Part shown: positions 18,644 through 26,291 of the stretch, one piece after another
How the letters are laid out: every line of letters begins with the position of its first letter
How positions within the stretch are numbered: position 1 is the stretch's first letter
Assembly: GCA_903822055.1 (NCBI GenBank)
Contig: CAIJNR010000038.1
Coordinates: 1-40,781, forward strand
Direction: 5' to 3'
Length of the DNA stretch: 40,781 nucleotides
Source: an uncultured Francisellaceae bacterium
GTDB lineage: Bacteria; Pseudomonadota; Gammaproteobacteria; UBA6186; Azoamicaceae
Program-made: the position numbers and the translations under genes
The notes under the pieces: model-generated
What the model saw: the letters and a program-made list of their open reading frames with translations, nothing else
What the model was told of the DNA's origin: nothing
Databases searched by the model: none

Positions 18644-19300
18644 ATGTTACTCTGTGTCTGGTTCTTGATTCTATTTTGGGTTGTTCTATTTGGGGTATTT
18701 TTTTATGCAGTATGTGCAGGGCTTGTTTCTTTGTGTAAAATATGGTTTAACCCAATAACATCTAAATTAAACAATGCTAGGTTTATTGTAAGCTTTTTTA
18801 AGTTTGTATTTGTTGCAATAGGACACCCATGTGTTTTGGTTGTATGTCTATATATACGGGATAAGACAAAGACACTGCTCGCCTCAGGATATTATACTAG
18901 TAGTATAATACATTCCCCATCTGGTGCTTTTGTATTATTTTTATTGTTTGCTTTGCTATTTTATGCAGGATGGCTTGTAATGCTTACATGCGTATTTAAA
19001 ATAATAAAACCTAAATTAAACATTAAGAGGTTCCTTAATGAAAAACTAGATACAGCACTAACCTTAAGCTTTTTTGTTTATTTTATTTTTTTAGTTTTCT
19101 TCTTATTGTCCGTAGGGGGGATAGAGCCTAATGGTGTTGGTTTTATATTTGCCCCTGCAATGTTCTTATTCATGTTGCTATTAATATGTATTTCTTTTGG
19201 TATGTTTTTGTCAAATTTAATAAGTGTATTGAGAGGTAAATATAACTACGATTATAAACCTTCTATAGATGGAGACCATTCAAAAGAAACAAAAATATGA
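18644..19300 (+). CDS. Polytopic membrane protein of unknown function, 218 aa
   Basis: Four or five hydrophobic segments are visible: residues 1-30, 48-68, 90-122, 140-160 and 165-195, followed by a hydrophilic tail (YNYDYKPSIDGDHSKETKI). I do not recognise a family. The start ATG follows AAGGCTG by a few bases. The gene stands alone, flanked by an LRR-like remnant upstream and a stretch of apparent debris downstream. It is probably an inner-membrane protein; nothing in the sequence points to a substrate. Confidence 0.7.
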   Translation: MLLCVWFLILFWVVLFGVFFYAVCAGLVSLCKIWFNPITSKLNNARFIVSFFKFVFVAIGHPCVLVVCLYIRDKTKTLLASGYYTSSIIHSPSGAFVLFLLFALLFYAGWLVMLTCVFKIIKPKLNIKRFLNEKLDTALTLSFFVYFIFLVFFLLSVGGIEPNGVGFIFAPAMFLFMLLLICISFGMFLSNLISVLRGKYNYDYKPSIDGDHSKETKI

Positions 19301-19430
19301 GCTACCTTGTTTATTTTGCTGATGATTGGCAACTAAAATAAAATCATGGGCTCGTTTTATAAATTATTAATAAATTGATTTTAACATCAGAGCTATAGAG
19401 CGTAATAGCTACATTAGCTTGTTCGTTTAT

Positions 19431-19507
19431 TTAGATTTGGCCCTTGGTTTAGCCTTCATTTTGCTACGAGCGGTAGATTGATTCCAAGATACAAGTTGGA
19501 CCCTACG
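19431..19507 (-). other. Possible gene-tail remnant in the 19301-19526 gap
   Basis: The 226-base gap has no real gene. On the minus strand a short frame reads WNQSTARSKMKAKPRAKSK and stop, preceded by an in-frame stop. Its basic Lys/Arg/Ala-rich ending looks like the C-terminus of a DNA-binding protein or transposase, but it is too short to identify. Confidence 0.15.
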
Positions 19508-19526
19508 TTAAGCGTGAGCCATCATT

Positions 19527-20243
19527 ATGATATTAATTCATTCTATTTTATATAGGTATTATGTTAAGATTGGCTGTTTTGGTAAATCGTCGAAAAAACT
19601 TGTAATAGTGCTATTAATTTTAACCGTTTTATTTAGCACTTCTACATTCGCTGCTACTAAAAAGATTAAAAAAGAAAATTTTATGCAAAATAATTCAAAA
19701 TTTTATATGAGTTACGATAGTGCTAATAGTAACCCAGTTACTTTATATTGGGAAGATCCTGGAAAATTAAGTTTTAAATTGCAACAACAAATACAAAAAT
19801 TATTTATAGGCTCTTTCTTTGTTCAATACCGAGCTAATGGTGCCATGAAAGATCTAACTGATGAGCAAATTAAAACTGATTTAGAAGATTATTTTATAAA
19901 ATCAATTGTGCCTCGCTTCGTAAATGATAGTACACAATACTTACTTTGTGCCCGGATCAATAGGAAATTAATAGGGTTTGTTTTTTGGGAAGATTTAGGC
20001 AGAAATCAAGCATATATAGCTGAATTAGTAATTTCTAACGACTATTGGAGGCAAGGGTTAGGTAGAGTTCTGGTTGGATCTATTTTTAATAAAAAACCAA
20101 ACATTAAAAAAGTAATGTTGTTAACCGAGCATAAAAATCATGGGGCAAAAAATTGTTATAAAGCTCTCGGATATAAGCCATCACTTTATGTGCGTAAAGG
20201 TTATGATGTAAAAGATTTTTGTGCTTATGAGATAGAAATATAA
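19527..20243 (+). CDS. Exported GNAT-family N-acetyltransferase, 238 aa
   Basis: The N-terminus has a basic stretch and a hydrophobic core (KKLVIVLLILTVLFSTSTFA), giving a predicted signal-peptidase site after about Ala42. The mature part is a GNAT domain: motif A AELVISNDYWRQGLGR (residues 165-180, with the acetyl-CoA loop RQGLGR at 175-180) and a motif B-like NCYKALGYKP (209-218). GNATs use acetyl-CoA, which is absent from the periplasm, so export suggests the enzyme works outside the bacterium, for example in host cytosol. The N-region before the hydrophobic core is long for a signal peptide (about 22 residues); no better in-frame start is visible. It is 24 bases upstream of the TPR gene and likely co-transcribed. 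Confidence 0.78.
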   Translation: MILIHSILYRYYVKIGCFGKSSKKLVIVLLILTVLFSTSTFAATKKIKKENFMQNNSKFYMSYDSANSNPVTLYWEDPGKLSFKLQQQIQKLFIGSFFVQYRANGAMKDLTDEQIKTDLEDYFIKSIVPRFVNDSTQYLLCARINRKLIGFVFWEDLGRNQAYIAELVISNDYWRQGLGRVLVGSIFNKKPNIKKVMLLTEHKNHGAKNCYKALGYKPSLYVRKGYDVKDFCAYEIEI

Positions 20244-20267
20244 TTGTAATTAATTAAGGCGCTAGTT

Positions 20268-21040
20268 ATGGAAAATAAAAGATTGTTAATAGTGGCAGTA
20301 TTGATGGTATTTAGTACCGCTATGATTTTTGCATATAATAAAATGATATTAAAAAGAAAAAATAAACAATCTTTATCTATATACAGTTCCATACAAAATT
20401 ACGTTTTTAATGGAACACCAGAAAAGGAAAAAATCATAAGAATAAAACAACAGGCCGAAACTTTTTTAGCTGTTCTTAATGAGGAAGAATATTTAGTAGT
20501 TACTCAACAACGTCCATTATTTACTGATTATGAAAAGCTTTTATCACAAATAGTTACCTTACCAACAGAACTATTAGATAGAACATCTGCTACTACATTG
20601 GCGAATGCTTTATTTAAGGGAGCAAATATCTATCGCAGATTTGGAGATACACAAAGTCAAGAGTTAGCCAAGAAATACCATAAAATAGCGTTACAATTTA
20701 GAGAAAAATATTTAGACTCGAAATCTTTAGAAATTGCCAACACCTTAATGGCTTTAGGAGCAGTTTATAACGAGTCAAGAGGAAAAGAAAATTGTGTAAC
20801 AGCTCTTCAATATTTCAAAAAAGCTTTAAACATATGTGAAAACAATAAAGAAAATGGACTTTATTGCACTGGTCGTGTTTTATATATGTTAGGTAGTACT
20901 TATAGGGATTTGGGCGATATAAGAATCGAAAAGAAGCATTAAAATTATATCAAAAAGCCATGAATATGTATATTGCTTTATCTCTTGAATATTTACCGCA
21001 AGCTGATGAAATTAAACAAAAAATTAAAGAATTAATATGA
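20268..21040 (+). pseudogene. Membrane-anchored TPR protein broken by a single frameshift
   Basis: The first frame (20268-20942) encodes 224 residues: an N-terminal membrane helix (RLLIVAVLMVFSTAMIF) followed by a strongly basic stretch, which suggests the rest stays in the cytoplasm, then helical TPR-like repeats up to STYRDLGD. It then ends RIEKKH and stop. In another frame the sequence continues EALKLYQKAMNMYIALSLEY and EIKQKIKELI, stopping at 21038-21040. This matches the C-terminus of the intact 770-residue STAND-TPR protein downstream (ALKLYNEALEMYVALSLEH). One base lost or gained around 20910-20925 explains it. No long homopolymer is at the site. The gene is a short relative without the NTPase domain. 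Confidence 0.78.
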
Positions 21041-21121
21041 AGCAATGACTTTATCAACAAATTTGTATAACCGAATGTCCAAAATTTGAATAATGATGGT
21101 CAACCCTTGGAATGAAAAAAC

Positions 21122-21994
21122 ATGAATAAAAGCCAAAAATACACAGGAGAATTTCCAACTATATATTACAAAACCTTTGGTAATAAGGATAATCCTTGTA
21201 TTATTTTGATAATGTGGTTAGCTGGTCAAGTAATTCATTGGCCTAAAGAATTGATCCAAGGATTATCTAATAATGGATTTTATGTAGTTATTTTTGATAA
21301 TCGTGATGTAGGATTATCTCAACGTTATGATCATTTTGTTAACAACCAACAATGTAGCGAACCTTTGCCTCCATATACTTTAGAAGATATGGCAAAAGAT
21401 GTGATTATACTTATGGATCGGTTGCAAATTAAGAATGCTCATACTGTAGGTCTTTCTTTGGGGGGAATGGTTGCCCAAATTATATCAATCTTGTATCCGA
21501 AACGCATTTTGAGTTTAATATGCATTTCTACAAGTAGTAGTGATCCTGGGCTACCTCCTATAAAGCAAGAAGTATTAGAGTATCTTTCTTCGCCTCAAAG
21601 ATTAACTGAAGAATTAGAAGAATATTTAGTTAATAAAATTCAGATGTATAAAATTGCTAATCATCCTAAGAATATTCCATCTGATGATCTTCTTCGTGCA
21701 ATTTGTATAGATACGTATAAGCGTTCTCATTATCCTTTAGGGTTACAGCGACAATTATTAGCTATGATCTGTGCAAAGCCTCGCGGAGATAAGTTAAAGA
21801 AATTACAAATCCATAGCCTCATTATTCATAGTGACTATGATATTGTTTTTCCTGTAGAACATGCTACACAATTAGCAAATTGCTTACCTAATTGCTGTCT
21901 TGAAATTATTCCTGAATTTGGGCATGGGTTACCAGTAAGACTATGTAATTTAATTATCGATTTAATTAAGGATTTTTGTGTGGATGCTACTTGA
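21122..21994 (+). CDS. Alpha/beta hydrolase, 290 aa
   Basis: A complete alpha/beta-hydrolase fold is recognisable: the nucleophile elbow GLSLGG (Ser112), an acid in HSDYDIVFP (Asp240), and His268 in FGHGLP. The region FDNRDVGLSQRYDHF matches the common subfamily of lactone/ester hydrolases annotated simply as alpha/beta hydrolase. The oxyanion region is unusual: LIMWLAGQVIHWP where relatives typically have LIMGLGAQ, so a bulky Trp replaces a Gly. No signal peptide is present; the enzyme is cytosolic or translocated. Its substrate is unknown. It lies between the two TPR genes, 81 bases after the frameshifted one and 43 bases before the STAND gene, so it may belong to that operon. Confidence 0.85.
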   Translation: MNKSQKYTGEFPTIYYKTFGNKDNPCIILIMWLAGQVIHWPKELIQGLSNNGFYVVIFDNRDVGLSQRYDHFVNNQQCSEPLPPYTLEDMAKDVIILMDRLQIKNAHTVGLSLGGMVAQIISILYPKRILSLICISTSSSDPGLPPIKQEVLEYLSSPQRLTEELEEYLVNKIQMYKIANHPKNIPSDDLLRAICIDTYKRSHYPLGLQRQLLAMICAKPRGDKLKKLQIHSLIIHSDYDIVFPVEHATQLANCLPNCCLEIIPEFGHGLPVRLCNLIIDLIKDFCVDAT

Positions 21995-22037
21995 TTTAGG
22001 TTTAATACTGAACTAATTAACAGATCAAAAGGATATT

Positions 22038-24350
22038 ATGAGAAAACTGTCAACAATTATTATGATATTGATATCTATTATAACTATAAGTATTTTTGTG
22101 TATAAGAAAACAACGGTTATAAGACAAAATAAAATATTTACTCTAAAGAGCAAACATACAATTGCAAGTTATTTACCAGGAATATTAACTAGTTATGAGA
22201 AATTTATTGGTCGAGAAAAAAAATTACAGCAAATAGAGTATAACTTAAATAGAGAAAATATAGTAATAATTACCGGTCGCGCTGGAATTGGTAAAAGTAG
22301 TTGTGCTATCGAATATGGAAAACGTTATAAAGAAAATATACCTGTGCGTTATTTTAATGCCGATTCTGCAACTAAAATGGAACAACAATATCGTAAATTA
22401 GCTAAAGAAATGGATATTAATGTAGATCAACAAGCTGATGATTTTGTAATTAAGTTGGTTAATAATAAACTTGCCTCTTTAAAAACAAAAATATTATTTG
22501 TTTTTGATAATGTTGATCGCTATGAAGATATCAAAGAATACATGGTTAATATGCCAACTAATGTACAAGTTATAATAACTACCAGAAATCCAAGGTTAAT
22601 TGCTAATAAACCTCATATTAATATTGACGAATTTAGCAACAAGGAAGCGACGGAATATTTGAAAAGTAGTCTACAAAATAGATATCTAAATGATTCCTTT
22701 ATAAATCAATTAATAAATAACTTTGGTACTTTACCATATGATATTAAGTGTGTAGCAGCTTATTTGCTTGACAATCCGTCTATAGACAATAAAATGATAA
22801 TTCAGAAAATTGGCAACAAAATTAAAGATAAGCTCTTTCAAGAATTCATTATTAGTTCCGATCAAATAAAGCAGCAAGCCTGGATAATCTTGCAATATGC
22901 AGCTAATTTAGATCCTGATTTCATTAACATAGAAATCTTGAAAGCATCATTCTCACAACATATTGAGTTGTCATCGTTGGCACTAAAAAAATTAGAACAA
23001 CTATCATTAATCTCTATGATTAATAATAATATGGATCAACCTGGTTTTAGAATACATAGAAATTTACAAAAAAATGTACAAAATTCAATTAAAAATCATC
23101 CTGAGTACGCTATAGATAGAAATAAATTAATGTATAATTTGCTTGGCGCGCTGGATCAGTTGTTCCCTGAAGTAACGTTTAAACCAACTTCCCAATGGCA
23201 ACTGGCAATTAGTTTGCAACCGCACGTAGAAAAACTATTAAATACGAATATAAACCCTGTGGTTGAAAAATATAAAATTAATATGGCAAATCTTTCTTAT
23301 AAATTAGCTAAATATTACTCGGCTATTAGTATGGATTATCAACAAGCGTTAAGATATGCAAAAATAGCCTTAGATCAGAGAACTACTTTACATAAGAATA
23401 ATCATGCTGATCTAGCAAAATCTTATAATGTTGTTGGGGTTATTTATAGGAAACTTGGTAATGCACAAGAGGGATTAAAATATTTAAAAAAAGGATTAAA
23501 AATAAGACAACAGTTATATTCTGAAGATCATCCTGATATTGCTGATTCTTTTCATGTAATTGGTAGCGCATATAACCAAAACGGAGAAACAGAAAAAGGA
23601 TTACAATATGCACAAATAGCATTAGAAATGAATAAACGATTATATCATGATAATCATTATGAGATTGGTTGTTCTTTAAATTTAGTTGGTATAAGTTACC
23701 TTGATCTGGGAGATTTAAAAAAATCACTTGAATACTTTAAAGCTGGGTTAAAAATGTTTTCTAAATTAAATCCAATCAGTTATGAGAAAGTTGCCGCATT
23801 ACAAAGTAATATTGCTTACAATTATAATAAACTAGGTAATAATACAGAAGCCCTCAAATATGCAAAAGCTTCTGTGGATATTTTTAAAGAACATTATCCT
23901 GACGGGCATCCAAGGGCAATTTACTCTTTGGATGATTTAGGTGATTCCTTAATAAGGACAAACAATATTAAGCAAGGTTTAGAAGTTTTACATCAAGCAT
24001 TAAGCTTAAGCGAAAAATTTGGTATGCAAAAACATTATATTACTGCTTTTGTTTTTCAAGATTTAGGATGGGGTCACTTTAAAAATAAAGATTACAATGC
24101 GGCGTTAGAATATGCAGAAAAAGCACTAGTTTTACGCAAAGAGCTATATGGTTCTCAAAATTATCATGAACTAGCAGAATCATTGTATAATTTAGGAGAT
24201 ATTTATTCAGCTTTAAAAAATAAAAATCAAGCACTTAAGCTATACAATGAAGCTTTGGAAATGTATGTAGCATTATCCCTTGAACATCTATACCTACCAG
24301 AAATTAGTGAGATTAAGCAAAAAATCAGCAACTTAATCTCCGTTTCTTAA
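22038..24350 (+). CDS. Membrane-anchored STAND NTPase with TPR repeats, 770 aa
   Basis: Order of parts: N-terminal membrane helix (residues 7-22), a basic flank, an NB-ARC/STAND NTPase (residues ~55-300) with Walker A GRAGIGKSS (80-88), Walker B ILFVFDNVD (152-160), a VIITTRN sensor strand (178-184) and an LPYDIK segment like the GLPL motif, then a winged-helix-like region. About eight 42-residue kinesin-light-chain-type TPRs follow from ~390 to 755 (e.g. HPDIADSFHVIGSAYNQNG). More positive charge after the helix than before it predicts that the NTPase and TPRs face the cytoplasm. STAND proteins sense a ligand with the repeats and switch on an N-terminal effector; here the effector position is only a membrane helix. 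Roles in signalling or phage defence are both possible. RBS AAAGGA precedes the start. Confidence 0.85.
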   Translation: MRKLSTIIMILISIITISIFVYKKTTVIRQNKIFTLKSKHTIASYLPGILTSYEKFIGREKKLQQIEYNLNRENIVIITGRAGIGKSSCAIEYGKRYKENIPVRYFNADSATKMEQQYRKLAKEMDINVDQQADDFVIKLVNNKLASLKTKILFVFDNVDRYEDIKEYMVNMPTNVQVIITTRNPRLIANKPHINIDEFSNKEATEYLKSSLQNRYLNDSFINQLINNFGTLPYDIKCVAAYLLDNPSIDNKMIIQKIGNKIKDKLFQEFIISSDQIKQQAWIILQYAANLDPDFINIEILKASFSQHIELSSLALKKLEQLSLISMINNNMDQPGFRIHRNLQKNVQNSIKNHPEYAIDRNKLMYNLLGALDQLFPEVTFKPTSQWQLAISLQPHVEKLLNTNINPVVEKYKINMANLSYKLAKYYSAISMDYQQALRYAKIALDQRTTLHKNNHADLAKSYNVVGVIYRKLGNAQEGLKYLKKGLKIRQQLYSEDHPDIADSFHVIGSAYNQNGETEKGLQYAQIALEMNKRLYHDNHYEIGCSLNLVGISYLDLGDLKKSLEYFKAGLKMFSKLNPISYEKVAALQSNIAYNYNKLGNNTEALKYAKASVDIFKEHYPDGHPRAIYSLDDLGDSLIRTNNIKQGLEVLHQALSLSEKFGMQKHYITAFVFQDLGWGHFKNKDYNAALEYAEKALVLRKELYGSQNYHELAESLYNLGDIYSALKNKNQALKLYNEALEMYVALSLEHLYLPEISEIKQKISNLISVS

Positions 24351-24358
24351 TAGTAACG

Positions 24359-24553
24359 TTATTCTCTTTTGGGTTCCTCGTCATCATGTAATATACTGGT
24401 AACTAAAACGTCTGTTTTAAAACGATAATCAGCTACATTATATGCGACTTCAAGCGGATGCGAGTAATATGGCTCACCAGACTGGCATTTTTGATCACCA
24501 TGATATTTTACAGCATAATAGATCGCTTTTTGGCGTTCTAAGAATCCGCCCAA
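24359..24553 (-). pseudogene. spoT: RelA/SpoT HD-domain fragment
   Basis: The translated fragment contains AIYYAVKYHGDQKCQSGEPY, then YSHPLEVA, then TSILHDDEE. This is the start of the (p)ppGpp hydrolase (HD) domain of SpoT, with the metal-binding HD in LHD, and its wording is close to rickettsial SpoT proteins. In intact proteins LHD is followed by a VEDT-type motif; here the frame drifts (DEEPKRE) and stops. Upstream the frame stays open but has no credible start: the only candidate is a TTG without a ribosome site. About 60 residues of a 200-700-residue enzyme remain. Split and truncated spoT copies are typical of rickettsial genomes and their integrative elements. It is non-functional or at best a regulatory remnant. 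Confidence 0.75.
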
Positions 24554-24793
24554 ATTTTGATGATCGCAATAAGCTAATAAAACTAGCTTAAGAACCTTTT
24601 TTAGGAGATCTCTCCGCTTTGCTCGGGAGACGTGGGTAGTTATAATTAAAGTTGTAAAATTTTAGATATTTAATTTAGTTATTTGGTAAACATTAGCTAA
24701 ACATGGCCATTTTTACGCTCAGATCCTGGCGAAGTATATGGTATGTCCCGAGTTGTCAAAGAATTTATTAAACTTTAAATAATTAGGAAACAC
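24554..24793. other. Non-coding debris between the spoT fragment and the metallopeptidase
   Basis: No intact gene. An inverted repeat (GAGATCTC with TCTCC...GGAGA around 24604-24632) is present. At about 24700-24778 a plus-strand frame reads LRSDPGEVYGMSRVVKEF before a stop, like the last 25 residues of a lost protein; I cannot name it. Confidence 0.3.
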
Positions 24794-25693
24794 ATGTACA
24801 AGATAATTTATATTATTTTATTATTATTCAGCTCAATAGTAAATGCTGGTGGTAATGTTATAGAGATTACAATGCTGCAACAAGAACAGACTCTCTCGAA
24901 ATTACTAGTTTTGCAAAAAATGATGACTATGTCAGCAACCCCTAAAGAATTGTCGGCCAAACCGCAAGCTACGTGTTTTAAAGCAAATATTAATGAATTT
25001 TTTCCTGCTAATATTACAAGTCACAAGCCAATTTATGGTTGTATTTTTTCCGATCGAATAACTATGAACACTTCTTTACTAAGAGCAGGATTATATATAC
25101 ATACAAAAATAGGTATGGCTAGTGATGAGAAATTATTTAGTTCTAATTTGATGAATGCTGTTGGTGGACATGATTTTAATGGCGAAGAATTATTTAAATA
25201 TAGTAAGGAGGCAGTTATATCAAATAAAACTCTTCCTAAGTATAAACGATTAAAGAACATAGAAACAGAATTCGATAAAACCATAATAAAACCTATATTA
25301 CTTCAAAACAAAGAAAATTTTATTTTTTTCTCGATCATAAATACTAAAAAATATAAAGAAAATTTAACTCATGAGCTACTGCATGCTCAGTACTATAATG
25401 TACCGCAGATCAGACAAGTGCTTTTACAGGTTTGGAATCAAGTACCATATAATGATCAACAAATAATTGTAAAATCACTGCAAGATGGTGGATATGATAT
25501 GAGTCAACAAGAATTATTATTACGTGAATTTTATTCATATTTTTTACAATATAATTCGAAGAATTATTTATCTTCAATTAAAGTGCTTACTCCAATGTCA
25601 AGGTTATCTAATAAATATTCACCTAAAATGCAATCTGCTTTGCATGCTGCTAATATACAAATAGTTACCTTAACTAAAAATGATACAAAATAA
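24794..25693 (+). CDS. Exported putative zinc metallopeptidase (HELLH), 299 aa
   Basis: The start MYKIIYIILLLFSSIVNAGG is a classic signal peptide, with likely cleavage after Ala18. The mature protein contains HELLH (His193, Glu194, His197), the HExxH zinc-binding and catalytic motif, and a REFYSYFL segment 48 residues later whose Glu245 could be the third zinc ligand, as in gluzincins. I recognise no family beyond this. Three cysteines are present (two in the mature N-terminal third), possibly allowing a disulfide. It would act in the periplasm or outside the cell. The reading frame continues after the TAA stop for another 83 codons (see the following entry), so the gene may once have been longer or have been joined to other debris. 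Confidence 0.65.
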   Translation: MYKIIYIILLLFSSIVNAGGNVIEITMLQQEQTLSKLLVLQKMMTMSATPKELSAKPQATCFKANINEFFPANITSHKPIYGCIFSDRITMNTSLLRAGLYIHTKIGMASDEKLFSSNLMNAVGGHDFNGEELFKYSKEAVISNKTLPKYKRLKNIETEFDKTIIKPILLQNKENFIFFSIINTKKYKENLTHELLHAQYYNVPQIRQVLLQVWNQVPYNDQQIIVKSLQDGGYDMSQQELLLREFYSYFLQYNSKNYLSSIKVLTPMSRLSNKYSPKMQSALHAANIQIVTLTKNDTK

Positions 25694-25945
25694 TGTACAA
25701 TTAATAGAACCGTTATACCTGGTGCTCATCAAGAATTATTCGACGAACAAAATATAAAAGAATTATCTATTAAACTTCAATATGTCTTAGATCATCCTTG
25801 TATTAGCAAAAAGAGCGTAGCTTCCGAAATTTTACATCAGTTTTTGACAAAGTCTTTAAATGAAGATTATAGTTTTACAGAAAAACAGGTAAACATGGAA
25901 GATGTAGAAGAGTCCTTTAAACCAAGAGTGCCAGGAATAAATTAA
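25694..25945 (+). pseudogene. Serine-hydrolase C-terminal remnant, in frame after the metallopeptidase stop
   Basis: Directly after the TAA of the metallopeptidase, and in the same frame, 83 codons remain open to a TAA at 25943-25945. The phrase VIPGAHQELFDEQN resembles the last strand and catalytic-His loop of lysophospholipase-type alpha/beta hydrolases (GAxHELxNE). There is no good start codon, so this is probably the tail of a deleted gene. A 21-codon frame (25945-26010) overlaps its stop by one base and shows no similarity that I recognise. Confidence 0.4.
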
Positions 25946-26024
25946 TGAAAACTATTTTTCTAACTTTACAACAGAGCATAGAAGAATCACAAAAATTCGC
26001 AAAAAACTAAATTATAACGGACAA

Positions 26025-26159
26025 ATGAAATGTTATAGAAGGGATTATGTATCATGTGTTGTTAAAGATGATATTAAAACAGTAGAATGGTTTGTTAAAG
26101 CCGCAGAGCAGAAGTATATTATGGCTCAATATAAATTGGGATTCATGCCGCCACTATAA
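26025..26159 (+). pseudogene. Sel1-like repeat fragment
   Basis: A 44-codon frame contains TVEWFVKAAEQKYIMAQYKL and GFM, a nearly perfect Sel1-like repeat (AxxWYxKAAEQGxxxAQxxLGxM). Sel1 proteins have several such units, so one alone is debris of a larger gene. The rest of the 25694-26291 interval has no intact gene; an 87-codon frame over 26092-26355 overlaps the next gene and shows no similarity. Confidence 0.5.
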
Positions 26160-26291
26160 CCAAATCTATCACCTTGTTGCACAAAGATGCGAAGGTCGCC
26201 AAATGGGGCTTCACATAAACAGCTTCATAGTACTCTTATTATCTGAACCTGAGCTTTACATTAAACAAACTATTTTTAGAGGTTTTTTAAC

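Noticed and set aside
18890-18910. Perfect 9-bp inverted repeat TATTATACT-AGT-AGTATAATA.
   Set aside because: It is inside the coding frame of the membrane protein (GYYTSSII) and composed of A/T-rich bases; probably chance.
24604-24632. Palindromic stretch near the spoT fragment as a Rickettsia palindromic element.
   Set aside because: The stem is only 5-8 bp and no second copy is in the window; it does not reach the length of known elements.
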